64,000 nt of DNA from Paenibacillus phytohabitans (GCF_013141775.1 NZ_WHOB01000069.1:62001-126000), one strand, 5' to 3'. Counted from the stretch's first letter, positions 17,268 to 26,692 are shown. Numbers and translations are program-made. Notes: a model not told the origin generated them from the sequence alone.

Positions 17268-18041
17268 TTACCACCCCAAATCCGCTAAAAAGGCCCGGAC
17301 TTGCTCCTGCCGCTCCGGTCCGTCAGCCCCGCTGTAGGAAGAGAGCTGCAATTCGCCGACCATCACGCCGTCGCGAAGATAGAGAATCCGGTTACCGCGC
17401 AGTGCAGTCTTGAGATCATGGGTGACCAGAATGATACTCTGGCCGCGCGAATTCATCTCCGTCAGGACGCCAAGGATACTTGCGCCTGCTGCGCTGTTAA
17501 GTGCTCCGGTCGGCTCATCGGCGAACAAGGCGGTAGGCGTATTAATCAGAGCCCGGACGATCCCTGCCCGCTGAGCCTCTCCGCCCGACAGCTGTGCCGG
17601 AAACTTCATCCACTTGGAGGCATCCAGGCCAACTTCAGTGAGCAGCTGTTTGGCCCGGTTTACCGCCGCTTTCCTGTCCTTTTGCACCAGATAAGCACTG
17701 GACAGCACATTATCGAGCACACTCATGGTATCGAGCAGATGAATCTGCTGGAAGACAAATCCGCAATGTTTCCGCCGGAACACGGCCAGCTGATCGTTGC
17801 TGAGGCCGGTGATATCCTGGCCCTCAAACAGAATTTCCCCAAGCGTCGGTTTGTCCATCCCCGAAATGGCATAGAGCAGGGTGGATTTACCCGACCCGGA
17901 GCTGCCCATAATCACTGTGAAATCGCCTTTATATAAGGTCAGATCGAGATTCTTCAGGACATGCTGCTGGACACCTCCATTAGAGAAGGTTTTACACAGT
18001 TTGTTGGTTTGCATCAATACTGCTTTGGACGGTTCACTCAT
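17268..18041 (-). CDS. ABC transporter ATP-binding protein (MacB/LolD class)
   Basis: The 257-residue protein carries Walker A GSSGSGKST, the Q-loop FVFQQIHLL, the signature LSGGEAQRAGIVRAL, Walker B ALFADEPTGAL and the H-loop ILVTHDLKTAL. These are typical of FtsX-partner ATPases. GGAG nine bases upstream favours the ATG at 18041 over that at 18056. It drives the downstream FtsX-type permease, which starts almost at its stop codon. The two-component genes upstream on the same strand suggest control by a peptide or envelope stress signal. Confidence 0.92.
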   Translation of the reverse strand: MSEPSKAVLMQTNKLCKTFSNGGVQQHVLKNLDLTLYKGDFTVIMGSSGSGKSTLLYAISGMDKPTLGEILFEGQDITGLSNDQLAVFRRKHCGFVFQQIHLLDTMSVLDNVLSSAYLVQKDRKAAVNRAKQLLTEVGLDASKWMKFPAQLSGGEAQRAGIVRALINTPTALFADEPTGALNSAAGASILGVLTEMNSRGQSIILVTHDLKTALRGNRILYLRDGVMVGELQLSSYSGADGPERQEQVRAFLADLGW

Positions 18042-18181
18042 GGTTGGACACTCCATTTAGATCATACTCATTAATGGGCACCTGCCGGCATCCCATAATG
18101 GCTGCAGCCTTTATGTATAGCTACAGATTTATTCTACGGTGAATATTCTTAACATGTCTTTGCGTGAAGCTTAGCAGATTC

Positions 18182-19453
18182 TTAATTCTTTCCGGCCAGC
18201 GGAATGAGCAGCTTTACTATGAAACCGTTCCCGCTGCTATAGCACACGATATCGCCATGCATCTTACGCATCAGATACCGGGAGATATACAGCCCCAGTC
18301 CGGAACCGCTCTGATGTACAGCCCGGCTGCCCCGGTAAAATTTGTTGAACAGCAGCGGCAGCTCATCCCCGGGTACACCAGGACCATAGTCGGTGAACTG
18401 CATCACCAGGAAGCCCTCGACTGTCTCACAGGCAACATCAATGGCCGTTCCGGCATATTTATAGGAATTGTTCACGACATTATCAATCACCTGCTGCAGG
18501 CGCAGGGGATCCGTGCTCAGGAGACATTCGGGGATAGGCGCAGCTGTGATCTGTTCATAATAATTGGCATTTTCAATTAAAACAGCCAGCAGAGTGCTGG
18601 GCTCTTCAGTTGTGTTTACCTGCAATTCATTGAGTTCCTCCATTGTGGCATGGAACATATCGGTTACAAGATGATCGATCTGGTCGGCTTTGGCGTACAG
18701 CGTGTTCAGCTGCCGGCTGACTTTGTCATTGTCCGCGCTTAAGAGCATCAGCTCGGTGATGGCCTTGATCGAGGATACAGGTGTCTTGATGTCATGGCTG
18801 AGGCTGGCGACCAGTTCCTGCTTGCTTTTGTTGGCCAGGTATTCATTATGTCTTGCTGCCGCCAGCTCTTCGCGCATCAGATCAAAGCTTTCGGTAAAAG
18901 CACCGAACATATTATCCTGGTCCATTTCCAGCGGAATATCCAGCTCGCCTTTGGCGATATGCTTGGCGAAACGCTGCATTTGGCGGAAAGGGCGGAAGAT
19001 CATCCGGTTCAGCTGCAGGATATACGCCAGACAGAGCAGGATCAGCAGCAGAAGCGCGGCAGCAGAGACAAGGGTGAAGTTCAGCTTGAGCCGGGAAAAG
19101 ACTGCGCTGTAGTCATTATGAATAATTACTTTGCCAACAACAAGGTCTTGAACAGTTACATCAATCAGCGTGTCACGATGATTAATAGCTTCATTCACCG
19201 AGCCTGCAATTCCGGCTGCTGACTGATACAATAGTATATCTGAGGAATCCACAACAGCAAAATCATACGGGGACTCGGGATACATATCCCCCCGGACCGC
19301 TCCCCAGTTCTGTTCGGTAAGCTTCACGATGCTGTTAATAGCCACTCTATCCGTGATCTCGCTGTCCCTGATATTCCCCAGTAGAAACATATAAGCAGCA
19401 CAAGTACATAGAACAACCAGCAGCAGGGTAACCAGCAGTTTTCTGGACATCAT
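18182..19453 (-). CDS. Membrane sensor histidine kinase
   Basis: The 423-residue protein has two membrane helices (LLVTLLLVVLCTCAAYMFLLG and ALLLLILLCLAYILQL) flanking an extracellular domain of about 120 residues. A HAMP region, the H-box LSHDIKTPVSSIKA and an HATPase domain with NNSYKYA, DYGPGVPG and GSGLGLYISRYL follow. The start overlaps the regulator stop in TAATG. It should autophosphorylate on the H-box His and pass phosphate to the adjacent response regulator. The stimulus is unknown. Confidence 0.93.
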   Translation of the reverse strand: MMSRKLLVTLLLVVLCTCAAYMFLLGNIRDSEITDRVAINSIVKLTEQNWGAVRGDMYPESPYDFAVVDSSDILLYQSAAGIAGSVNEAINHRDTLIDVTVQDLVVGKVIIHNDYSAVFSRLKLNFTLVSAAALLLLILLCLAYILQLNRMIFRPFRQMQRFAKHIAKGELDIPLEMDQDNMFGAFTESFDLMREELAAARHNEYLANKSKQELVASLSHDIKTPVSSIKAITELMLLSADNDKVSRQLNTLYAKADQIDHLVTDMFHATMEELNELQVNTTEEPSTLLAVLIENANYYEQITAAPIPECLLSTDPLRLQQVIDNVVNNSYKYAGTAIDVACETVEGFLVMQFTDYGPGVPGDELPLLFNKFYRGSRAVHQSGSGLGLYISRYLMRKMHGDIVCYSSGNGFIVKLLIPLAGKN

Positions 19454-20136
19454 TATTGATCCTCGAAGGCATAACCGATGCCCCATACCGTCTTGATGTA
19501 CCGGGGCTGATTGGGATTCTGTTCTATCTTCTCCCGCAGATGGCGGATATGTACATTCAGTGTGCCGTCTCCGGTAAGGGCTTCACCCCAGACAGCTGTG
19601 AACAGTTCTTCCTTGGGAATGACCCGGTTTTTATGCAGAATAAGATAGCTGATTAATTTGTACTCCATCGTCTTCAATTTGAGCGTCACACCGTTCAGCT
19701 GGACCCGTCTCAGTCCTGGATCAATCTGTAAGGGTCCGGCCTGGAGTACTTCAGGTTCGTCCGAGGTCTCGTTTCCATAACGTTTGAGTACCGCCTTTAC
19801 CTTGGCCAGCATGACCCGCAGCGTATAGGGCTTGTGAATGTAATCATCCCCGCCGATATCCAGCGCAATCAGAACATCGTTCTCGCTGGAGCGGGCACTG
19901 ATGAACAGAATGGGGATATCCGTAATCTGCCGCAGCTCTTTGCACAGCTGGAAGCCCGATTCTCCGCCAAGATTGATATCCAGCAGGATAAGGGAGACCG
20001 TGTGCTCCCGGATGAATTCCCGGCAGGCAGCGGCACTTGTCACATAGGCCGCCCGGACATCGAACAGATTGAAATATTCACTGGTCGTCTCCGCCAGTTC
20101 CACTTCGTCATCTACAATTAAACAGTCGTATCGCAT
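19453..20136 (-). CDS. OmpR/PhoB-family response regulator
   Basis: The 227-residue protein has a receiver domain with acidic DDE near residue 10, the phosphoacceptor Asp in LILLDINLGG, and Lys in IHKPYTLRVML. A winged-helix DNA-binding domain follows, with LISYLILHKNRVIPKEEL and the RHLREKIE recognition helix. GGGGA precedes the ATG at 20136, so the longer frame to 20154 is not used. It is the first gene of the regulator-kinase-ATPase-permease block and probably controls that transporter. Confidence 0.93.
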   Translation of the reverse strand: MRYDCLIVDDEVELAETTSEYFNLFDVRAAYVTSAAACREFIREHTVSLILLDINLGGESGFQLCKELRQITDIPILFISARSSENDVLIALDIGGDDYIHKPYTLRVMLAKVKAVLKRYGNETSDEPEVLQAGPLQIDPGLRRVQLNGVTLKLKTMEYKLISYLILHKNRVIPKEELFTAVWGEALTGDGTLNVHIRHLREKIEQNPNQPRYIKTVWGIGYAFEDQ

Positions 20137-20226
20137 GTATCTGTCCCCAATCATATAAATATAGGTTTCAAATCTATGAGCTCATTTTACAACAATAAGT
20201 TAAGGTTGGGGACGGAATAAAGCTCA

Positions 20227-20241
20227 TTGAAAGCGCAAACA
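20227..20241. promoter_or_regulatory. cre site (CcpA binding) of the bgl operon
   Basis: TTGAAAGCGCAAACA matches the consensus WTGNAANCGNWNNCW at every defined position. It lies directly upstream of the -35 box of the licT promoter, so carbon catabolite control is expected. Confidence 0.75.
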
Positions 20242-20247
20242 TTTTTG

Positions 20248-20276
20248 TTGCCAAAAGAGAAATAGAGTGCTATTCT
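20248..20276 (+). promoter_or_regulatory. Sigma-A promoter of licT-bglP-bglH
   Basis: TTGCCA (20248-20253), 17 bases, TATTCT (20271-20276). A start site near 20283 would place the RAT/terminator at the very 5' end of the transcript. Confidence 0.7.
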
Positions 20277-20283
20277 GAATTTG

Positions 20284-20343
20284 GGATTGTTACTGAAAAG
20301 GCAAAACCCAAAACATGGTCACGTGTTTTGGGTTTTGCCTTTC
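20284..20343 (+). promoter_or_regulatory. LicT antiterminator (RAT) overlapping terminator 1
   Basis: GGATTGTTACTG followed by GGCAAAACCC is the ribonucleic antiterminator core. It overlaps a strong terminator whose arms run AAAGGCAAAACCCAAAACA to TGTTTTGGGTTTTGCCTTT (20298-20343). LicT binding would block terminator formation and allow licT expression (autoregulation). Confidence 0.88.
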
Positions 20344-20440
20344 TTTATGTTAAGGCCTGCGGGACGCCGCGGGAATCCTTGATTAATCCGTCTACATCCT
20401 GTATTGATGAATGAAATTCGGGATAAAGGAGGGCAGAGGG

Positions 20441-21277
20441 TTGATTATCGAGAAAATTTTCAATAACAACGCCATTATTGCCAAGGATTCAGGCAAAGAT
20501 GAGCTGGTGGTCATGGGACGCGGCATCGGATTCAAGAAGAACGCCGGCGATCCGGTCGATGTATCCCTGATTGAGAAGACGTTTGTACTGAAGCAGAATG
20601 ATGCTTCGGAGAAATTCAAAGCATTAATGGCAGATGCGCCCGCCGAATATGTAGCTTTAAGCTACGATATTATCGAATATGCCAAGCATTCCCTGAAGGT
20701 GCGCCTAAGCGATTATATCTATGTTACATTAACGGACCATTTGACCCATGCACTTAGGCTCTGGGACCAGGGGATCCGTAATACCAATCCGCTCATCTGG
20801 GAGATACAGCGCTGTTATCCCAAGGAATATGGTATCGCATTTCAAGCCTTGCAGATCATTGAGAGTTATACCCGCATCCGCCTGCCGGAGGATGAAGCCG
20901 GCAATATTGCCCTGCATCTGATCAATGCGCAAATAAACAGCTCCGGTCATAGAATTGCTGATGTCACCAGACAGACGCAACAGATCGATGACATTCTCAA
21001 CATTGTTAAATATTCCTATAACAACGAGATTGATGAGAGTTCGGTCAGCTATGAACGGTTCATTACCCATCTGCGGTATTTTTTCCAGCGGTCACGCAAG
21101 AAGGAAGCGGTGGAGTCAGTTGATGATTTTCTGCTCAAGCTGGTACGGACCAAATACAAAAAGGCGCATAGCTGTGTACTCAAAATTGAGCAGTACCTGG
21201 ACACCCGGCTTCTGGATGAGGAAAGGCTGTACTTGACGATTCACATTCAGCGGGTAACACAAAGACAAACTGAATAA
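20441..21277 (+). CDS. licT: BglG/SacY-family transcription antiterminator LicT
   Basis: The 278-residue product begins IIEKIFNNNAIIAKD, the conserved start of the RNA-binding CAT domain (about residues 1-55). Two PRD domains follow (about 65-170 and 170-278) with His residues such as HLTHALRLW, NIALHLINAQ and LTIHIQRV as PTS phosphorylation sites. The start is TTG at 20441, with AAGGAGGG seven bases upstream. It binds the two RAT sites in this operon when beta-glucosides are available, preventing early termination. Confidence 0.93.
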   Translation: MIIEKIFNNNAIIAKDSGKDELVVMGRGIGFKKNAGDPVDVSLIEKTFVLKQNDASEKFKALMADAPAEYVALSYDIIEYAKHSLKVRLSDYIYVTLTDHLTHALRLWDQGIRNTNPLIWEIQRCYPKEYGIAFQALQIIESYTRIRLPEDEAGNIALHLINAQINSSGHRIADVTRQTQQIDDILNIVKYSYNNEIDESSVSYERFITHLRYFFQRSRKKEAVESVDDFLLKLVRTKYKKAHSCVLKIEQYLDTRLLDEERLYLTIHIQRVTQRQTE

Positions 21278-21284
21278 AACCTTT

Positions 21285-21350
21285 GGATTGTTACTGGTCA
21301 TGCAGGCGAAACCAAATCGGCAGAATATTGCCGTGTGGTTTCGTTTTTTG
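21285..21350 (+). promoter_or_regulatory. LicT antiterminator (RAT) overlapping terminator 2, before bglP
   Basis: GGATTGTTACTG-GTCAT-GCAGGCGAAACC is a near-canonical RAT. It overlaps a hairpin with arms CGAAACCA-CGGCA and TGCCG-TGGTTTCG, followed by TTTTTTG. It gives a second, separate LicT checkpoint for the transporter and glucosidase genes. Confidence 0.9.
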
Positions 21351-21379
21351 TTTTTTAATCGGGAATGGGAGGGTTTAGG

Positions 21380-23278
21380 ATGAAATATGATGCACTCGCG
21401 AATGAAATTATCAGGAATGTCGGCGGCAAAGAAAATGTTAACGGATTAACCCACTGTGTGACCCGCCTGCGCTTCAAACTTAAAAACGACACACTGGCGA
21501 ACACAGATGTGCTGAAAAATATGGATGGAATCGTTACAGTCATTCAGAGCGGCGGCCAATATCAGGTTGTCATCGGCAATCATGTATCTGAGGTCTATGC
21601 CCAGGTTATGGCTGCTGGCGGATTCCAGGAAGACGGGTCAGAGGCAGCCACGGCCGGGAAAACAAGCTTGTTCAACAGGTTTATCGATATGATCTCCGGG
21701 GTATTCTCTCCGACGCTTGGTGTGCTGTGCGCAACAGGAATGATTAAGGGGTTCACTGCCCTGTTTGTGACGCTGGGACTGATTACGAATACTTCGGGTA
21801 CCTACCAGATTCTTAATGCGCTCGGGGACTGCCTGTTCTATTTCTTCCCGATTTTCCTCGGGTATACGTCGGCGAAGAAGTTTGGCGCCAACATCTTTAT
21901 CGGAATGGCTATTGGTGCTACATTGGTGTATCCGACATTTGGCAGCACCATGGCAACCGGCGTGCCGCTCTATACGCTGTTTAGCGGAACGATCTTTGAA
22001 TCTCCGGTCTATATTACCTTCCTGGGGATTCCGGTCATCCTAATGTCTTATACGTCCAGCGTCATTCCGATCATCATCTCAACCTTTGTAGGCTCTAAGC
22101 TGGAAAGCTTTTTCAAAAAGGTAATTCCGAGTGTGGTGCGCACCTTCCTGGTCCCGTTCTTCACCCTGCTCGTCACCGTTCCGCTGGCCCTGATCGCCAT
22201 CGGCCCTATCTCCACCTGGGCGGGACAACTGCTGGGAGAGGGAACCCTGTTCCTCTACAATCTCAGCCCGGTTATTGAAGGCTTGCTGGTTGGCGCGTTC
22301 TGGCAGGTATTCGTTATCTTCGGCCTGCACTGGGGTCTGGTGCCGATTGCGCTCAACAACATGGCTGTGCTGAAATCCGATCCGATTCTGGCAGCTTCCT
22401 TCGGGGCTTCCTTTGCCCAGACCGGTGCCGTGCTGGCTATTCTGCTGCGGACTAAGAACGTCAAGCTCAAGTCATTGTCTATTCCGGCAATCATCTCAGG
22501 CATCTTCGGTGTCACTGAACCTGCTATATACGGGATTACGCTGCCGCGCAAGAAGCCATTTGTCTTAAGCTGTGTCGCTGCGGCAGTCGGGGGCGGTATT
22601 GTCGGTCTGATGGGCACCAAGGGCTATATTCTCGGCGGTCTGGGCATCTTCGGCATCCCAAGCTATATCAGTCCGGACGGAATGGATAAAGGCTTCTACG
22701 GGGCAATTGCGGCGATTGTAATCAGCTTCATTCTAGGTTTTATTCTGGTATTCTTCTCCGGATTTAAGGATGAAGAGGCTGCAGAGAGCAAGAGCACAGG
22801 CACCCCGCGCAATACGCTGGTGAAGCAGGAGACTGTGGGTAGTCCGCTGAAGGGCCAGGTCAGAGCGCTGTCCGAGCTGACAGACGAAGCCTTCTCTACA
22901 GGAGCCATGGGCAAGGGCATCGCGATTGAGCCGCTGGAAGGCAAGGTATACTCACCGGTAGACGGGGTACTGACCACATTGTTCGCATCCGGGCATGCCA
23001 TAGGGATCACCAGTGATAACGGGGTCGATATTCTGATTCATGTGGGCAAGGATACCGTCAAATTGAAGGGCAAGTACTTCACCCCAAAGGCCAAGCAAGG
23101 AGATCTGGTCAAAAAAGGCCAGCTGCTGATGGAGTTTGATGTAGCGGCGATCAGAGAGGCCGGTTATACCCTGACCACACCGGTCATTATTTCGAATTCC
23201 GCCGAGTATCTCGATGTGATTGAGACGGACCTGAAGAGCATTGATTACAGGGAGAATCTGCTGACTGTCATGATCTGA
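21380..23278 (+). CDS. bglP: PTS beta-glucoside-specific EIIBCA component
   Basis: The 632-residue protein has three domains: EIIB (about 1-85) with the phosphocysteine in THCVTRLRF, EIIC (about 100-460) with multiple membrane helices, and EIIA (about 480-632) with VDILIHVGKDTV carrying the active His. It imports and phosphorylates aryl-beta-glucosides at the membrane. GGGAGGG upstream supports the ATG at 21380 rather than 21365. It lies between the second RAT/terminator and the 6-phospho-beta-glucosidase gene. Confidence 0.93.
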   Translation: MKYDALANEIIRNVGGKENVNGLTHCVTRLRFKLKNDTLANTDVLKNMDGIVTVIQSGGQYQVVIGNHVSEVYAQVMAAGGFQEDGSEAATAGKTSLFNRFIDMISGVFSPTLGVLCATGMIKGFTALFVTLGLITNTSGTYQILNALGDCLFYFFPIFLGYTSAKKFGANIFIGMAIGATLVYPTFGSTMATGVPLYTLFSGTIFESPVYITFLGIPVILMSYTSSVIPIIISTFVGSKLESFFKKVIPSVVRTFLVPFFTLLVTVPLALIAIGPISTWAGQLLGEGTLFLYNLSPVIEGLLVGAFWQVFVIFGLHWGLVPIALNNMAVLKSDPILAASFGASFAQTGAVLAILLRTKNVKLKSLSIPAIISGIFGVTEPAIYGITLPRKKPFVLSCVAAAVGGGIVGLMGTKGYILGGLGIFGIPSYISPDGMDKGFYGAIAAIVISFILGFILVFFSGFKDEEAAESKSTGTPRNTLVKQETVGSPLKGQVRALSELTDEAFSTGAMGKGIAIEPLEGKVYSPVDGVLTTLFASGHAIGITSDNGVDILIHVGKDTVKLKGKYFTPKAKQGDLVKKGQLLMEFDVAAIREAGYTLTTPVIISNSAEYLDVIETDLKSIDYRENLLTVMI

Positions 23279-23311
23279 TCTGTGCAAAGAAACCCCAAAC
23301 GAGGAGGAACT

Positions 23312-24772
23312 ATGATGAGCACAATGTATAAAAGTTTTCCGGAGGATTTCCTGTGGGGCGGCGCAACCGCTGCCAATCAGCTGGAGGGCGGATTCGATGC
23401 TGGAGGCAAGGGACTAAGCACTGCCGATGTGATTACTGCCGGAACGCATACGGTATCCAGAAGAATCACACCTGTTCTTGAAGCCGGTTCTAACTATCCT
23501 AGCCATGAGGCAGTGGATTTCTATCACCGCTACAAGGAGGATATCGCTTTGTTTGCCGAAATGGGCTTCAAAGTATTCCGCTTGTCCATCGCCTGGTCAC
23601 GGATTTTCCCGAATGGGGATGATGCGCAGCCGAATGAGGAGGGTCTTCAATTTTACGATCAGGTCTTTGCCGAGCTCAAAAAGCATCAGATCGAACCGCT
23701 GGTGACGATCTCCCATTATGAAACCCCGTTTCATCTGGCTGAAGCCTATAACGGGTGGGCGGACCGCAGAACGATTGACTTCTATGTCCGTTATTGTGAA
23801 GTGATCTTCAACAGATACAGGGACAGTGTGAAATACTGGCTGACCTTCAACGAAATCAATATTCTGACGATGCCGTTCGGAACATTCATGGCAGGAGCGA
23901 TCATGCCGCAGGGCAATGCAGAGCTCGGCACTTCGGCAATCGGCGACAATGAGCAACTGCGTTATCAGGCGCTGCATCACCAGTTCCTCGCGAGCGCCAA
24001 AGCCGTGAAGCTGGGGCATGAGATCAATGAGAAGTTCCAGATCGGCTGCATGATTGCCTACATGTGTTCTTACCCGCTGACCTGTAATCCGGAAGACGTT
24101 CTGCTGGCGCAGCAAAAGGATAATCTGAGCAATTTCCTCTGCTCGGATGTACAGGTCAGAGGCACATATCCGGGCTTCGCCACAAGATACTTCAAGGAGA
24201 AGAATATTAAGCTCCAGGTGGAGGAGGAGGACGGGCAGACACTGCGGGATGGCTGTGTAGATTTCTACACCTTCAGCTACTATTCATCCACCTGCGTGAG
24301 TGCAGCGCCGGACCAGGAGGCTATCGGCGGCAATCTGTCGATGGGGCTGAAGAATCCATATCTGCAGGCAAGCGCATGGGAATGGCAGATAGACCCGCAA
24401 GGGCTAAGATGGTCCCTGAACCATATTTACAACCGGTATGGTATTCCTATGATGGTAGTAGAGAATGGACTTGGCGCTGTAGATACCGTTGAAGCGGACG
24501 GTTCAATCCAAGACGGTTACCGGATCGATTATTTACGGGAACATGTCAAGACCATGGGTGAAGCGCTGGAGGACGGGGTAGAATTGATCGGCTACACTCC
24601 GTGGGGCTGCATTGATCTGGTCAGTGCAGGAACAGGCGAAATGAAGAAGCGCTACGGATTCATCTACGTCGACAAGGACAATGAAGGGAACGGCACACTG
24701 GCCAGATTCCGCAAAGACAGCTTCTACTGGTACAAGAATGTAATCGCCAGCAACGGAACACAGCTGGATTAA
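23312..24772 (+). CDS. bglH: 6-phospho-beta-glucosidase (GH1)
   Basis: The 486-residue protein is a full-length glycoside hydrolase family 1 enzyme. FPEDFLWGGATAANQLEGG is at the N-terminus, the acid/base Glu is in TFNEIN, and the nucleophile Glu is in VVENGLG. It hydrolyses the phosphorylated beta-glucoside delivered by BglP in the cytoplasm. GAGGAGGA lies just upstream of two adjacent ATG codons (23312 and 23315). It starts 33 bases after bglP and is the last gene of the operon. Confidence 0.93.
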   Translation: MMSTMYKSFPEDFLWGGATAANQLEGGFDAGGKGLSTADVITAGTHTVSRRITPVLEAGSNYPSHEAVDFYHRYKEDIALFAEMGFKVFRLSIAWSRIFPNGDDAQPNEEGLQFYDQVFAELKKHQIEPLVTISHYETPFHLAEAYNGWADRRTIDFYVRYCEVIFNRYRDSVKYWLTFNEINILTMPFGTFMAGAIMPQGNAELGTSAIGDNEQLRYQALHHQFLASAKAVKLGHEINEKFQIGCMIAYMCSYPLTCNPEDVLLAQQKDNLSNFLCSDVQVRGTYPGFATRYFKEKNIKLQVEEEDGQTLRDGCVDFYTFSYYSSTCVSAAPDQEAIGGNLSMGLKNPYLQASAWEWQIDPQGLRWSLNHIYNRYGIPMMVVENGLGAVDTVEADGSIQDGYRIDYLREHVKTMGEALEDGVELIGYTPWGCIDLVSAGTGEMKKRYGFIYVDKDNEGNGTLARFRKDSFYWYKNVIASNGTQLD

Positions 24773-24800
24773 TCAGGCTACCAGCAATGAGTTCATAAGC

Positions 24801-24842
24801 ATAGCAGCCAACAGTGTTCTGCACTGCTTGGCTGCTATTTGA
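24801..24842 (+). terminator. Terminator of the bgl operon
   Basis: Arms ATAGCAGCCAA and TTGGCTGCTAT with an inner GTG/CAC pair, followed by TTTGATTTTG. Confidence 0.75.
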
Positions 24843-24896
24843 TTTTGTAACGAGCATGCTTGCACAAGATGAAGGATCGGACTCGGCCCATCCTTG

Positions 24897-25127
24897 ATGA
24901 ATACGATCATTATCGCCCTGATCGGGCTGCCTTCAGCTATCCCGGTGATTCAGTTCGGACTCGCTATGGTAATTGATTATATATTAGTCTGGCTGGGCGT
25001 ATTCATATCATAGCGATGCATTCCTTCCCGAGCACCGGCGATGCCAAGAATATCTGAAGCATGTACATAATCCAGCTACATTGGAATTTCAGCTTGGAAT
25101 GACTATAACCACTAAAGGGGAATTACA
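24897..25127 (+). pseudogene. Possible broken small membrane protein gene
   Basis: A 38-codon frame from ATG at 24897 gives a hydrophobic peptide (TIIIALIGLPSAIPVIQFGL then DYILVWLGVF) and stops at 25013. A second frame running on from about 25014 (DAFLPEHRRCQEYLKHVHNP) ends in a TGA that overlaps the ATG at 25128. Together they could be one frameshifted small gene that was coupled to the next one, but no homologue is recognised. The reading is tentative. Confidence 0.35.
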
Positions 25128-25448
25128 ATGATCATAAAAGGCATCGAGGGTATGGACAGCGGAAGTATTGCGAGTCAAATACAGCAAGGCGGAAAATTCG
25201 TTATTTACACGTATTGCTTCTCGGTTATCCTGATGACGTTCAGACGAAGCTCCAATATCTACTTTATCCGAGCTGACGAGAATGCCGTTGCTAAGGGACT
25301 CAAGTTCACACTGCTTAGTGCAGTGGTAGGCTGGTGGGGAATTCCCTGGGGGCCGATTTATACCATTGGTGCATTGATCACGAACCTCAGGGGTGGAAAA
25401 GATGTAACGGCCGAAGTAATGGCCTCTATCTCAGAGCAGAGCGCTTAA
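25128..25448 (+). CDS. Small membrane protein of unknown function
   Basis: The 106-residue protein has a hydrophobic helix (FVIYTYCFSVILMTF), then RRSSNIYFIRADE, then a second hydrophobic segment (FTLLSAVVGWWGIPWGPIYTIGALI) and NLRGGKDVT. The RRSSNIYFI and GWWGIPWGP patterns are those of a small conserved family of unnamed membrane proteins in bacilli. The role is unknown. GGGGA precedes the ATG, which overlaps the stop of an upstream frame. Confidence 0.7.
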   Translation: MIIKGIEGMDSGSIASQIQQGGKFVIYTYCFSVILMTFRRSSNIYFIRADENAVAKGLKFTLLSAVVGWWGIPWGPIYTIGALITNLRGGKDVTAEVMASISEQSA

Positions 25449-25480
25449 CGTAGCCCAGCCAAAGAAGGCTGTTACAAAAG

Positions 25481-25532
25481 CAGGAGCTATCCCAAGCAGC
25501 CAGTTCATGGCTTTTGGGACAGCTCCTTTTTG
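25481..25532. terminator. Terminator between the small membrane protein and methyltransferase genes
   Basis: Arms GGAGCT-A-TCCCAA and TTGGGA-C-AGCTCC followed by TTTTTG. It serves the rightward gene and may also end the leftward operon. Confidence 0.75.
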
Positions 25533-25575
25533 TTGTGTATAAGCTCTTTAGTCCAGGCGGCACAGGGATTTTTCA

Positions 25576-26331
25576 TCAGTCCTTGCTGCTGCATACTGCG
25601 ATATAATTCAGGTCTTTGCCTGTTGTATTGAAGAAGGTATACATCTTCTTGAATTGGGCGCGGTTTTCTTTTTTGAGTGCATTCTTGAAAATACGCAGTG
25701 TACCGGGGATACCTTCATCGCGAATCATGCCTTTAACACTCATCAGCGACATAGTGCCTGTAGAATGTTCGATCTTCTTGAATCCGGTGGAGTTGAACAG
25801 TCCTTCCCATTCTGCCACAGGCAGCGGCTCTACATTAATATGAATTGTCCGGCGCAGCTCCGCCAGCTCCCCGGCCATGTTATTCTTCGCAAAAGTGATG
25901 TCATGCGTAAGCAGAACCCCGCCCGGCTTCAGCACACGGAAATATTCAGCTACAGCCTTCTGCTTTGCCGCCTGATTCAGCATGGTCAGCATCGCTTCGT
26001 TAATCACGACGTCGAAGCTGTTATCCTCAAAAGGCAGCTTCATCGCATTGGCCTGTCTGACCTGGATGTAACCCTCCAGATTGGCATCTCTAATATTCTT
26101 CTCAGCCTTCTCAAGTGCTCTGGGGTCCATATCAATCCCGGTAATCTGGCACTTATACTCCCGCGCAAGCTGGATAGAGGTGGTACACATGTTGCAGGCC
26201 ACTTCCAGCACCCGGCTGTCTTTAGTCAGCTTCGCATGCCGGATCAACCAGTCCGTAGCAGCGACACCGCCGGGACGCAGCCGCTTTTTGCCCAGTTTGG
26301 CCAGGAAATTATGCCCGACTTCTTTTTTCAA
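25576..26331 (-). CDS. Class I SAM-dependent methyltransferase
   Basis: The 251-residue protein has a Rossmann-type methyltransferase core. Motif I is LEVACNMCTTSIQLA (a degenerate ExGxGxG), ITGIDMDPRALEKAEKN is at strand 2, LPFEDNSFDVVINEAML is at motif IV, and VLKPGGVLLTHDI is the post-motif. The substrate is unknown. The start appears to be TTG with AAGGAG ten bases upstream. It overlaps the preceding cupin gene by 23 bases, so the two are co-translated. Confidence 0.85.
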   Translation of the reverse strand: MKKEVGHNFLAKLGKKRLRPGGVAATDWLIRHAKLTKDSRVLEVACNMCTTSIQLAREYKCQITGIDMDPRALEKAEKNIRDANLEGYIQVRQANAMKLPFEDNSFDVVINEAMLTMLNQAAKQKAVAEYFRVLKPGGVLLTHDITFAKNNMAGELAELRRTIHINVEPLPVAEWEGLFNSTGFKKIEHSTGTMSLMSVKGMIRDEGIPGTLRIFKNALKKENRAQFKKMYTFFNTTGKDLNYIAVCSSKD

Positions 26332-26692
26332 CGTGTCTCAGCTCCTTCTTCTCCGGTTTGACCACAATCAGCAGCATTTGGAAGGCTTCTGTAGCATACA
26401 GCGCATGGGGAATATTAGCCGGCAAAATGATCGTTTCCCCTGCCAGCACCGTGTATGGTTTATCCGCGATGGTGATCTGAGCCTCGCCCGACAGAATATT
26501 CACCATGGCATCGCCAGGGGAGGAGTGGCCGCCAATCGATGAGCCTTTATCCAGGGAGATCAGTGTCATGGCGAGACTGGAGCGCTGTACCAGGGTCAGG
26601 CTGGATACCTGCTGCTCCTCCACCGTAATGATCTTCCGTAAATCCATAACTTCAGCTTGCGGCAATCTTTTAATATAGTGTTCTTGCTCCAT
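26309..26692 (-). CDS. Cupin-domain protein
   Basis: The 127-residue protein has a single cupin barrel. SSIGGHSSPGDAMVNILSGEAQITI corresponds to motif 1 (with His and the conserved Gly) and PANIPHALYA to motif 2. GGAGG precedes ATG at 26692. It overlaps the methyltransferase gene and follows another cupin gene by 16 bases. Small cupins of this type bind a metal and may act as sensors or simple dioxygenases; function unassigned. Confidence 0.8.
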   Translation of the reverse strand: MEQEHYIKRLPQAEVMDLRKIITVEEQQVSSLTLVQRSSLAMTLISLDKGSSIGGHSSPGDAMVNILSGEAQITIADKPYTVLAGETIILPANIPHALYATEAFQMLLIVVKPEKKELRHVEKRSRA

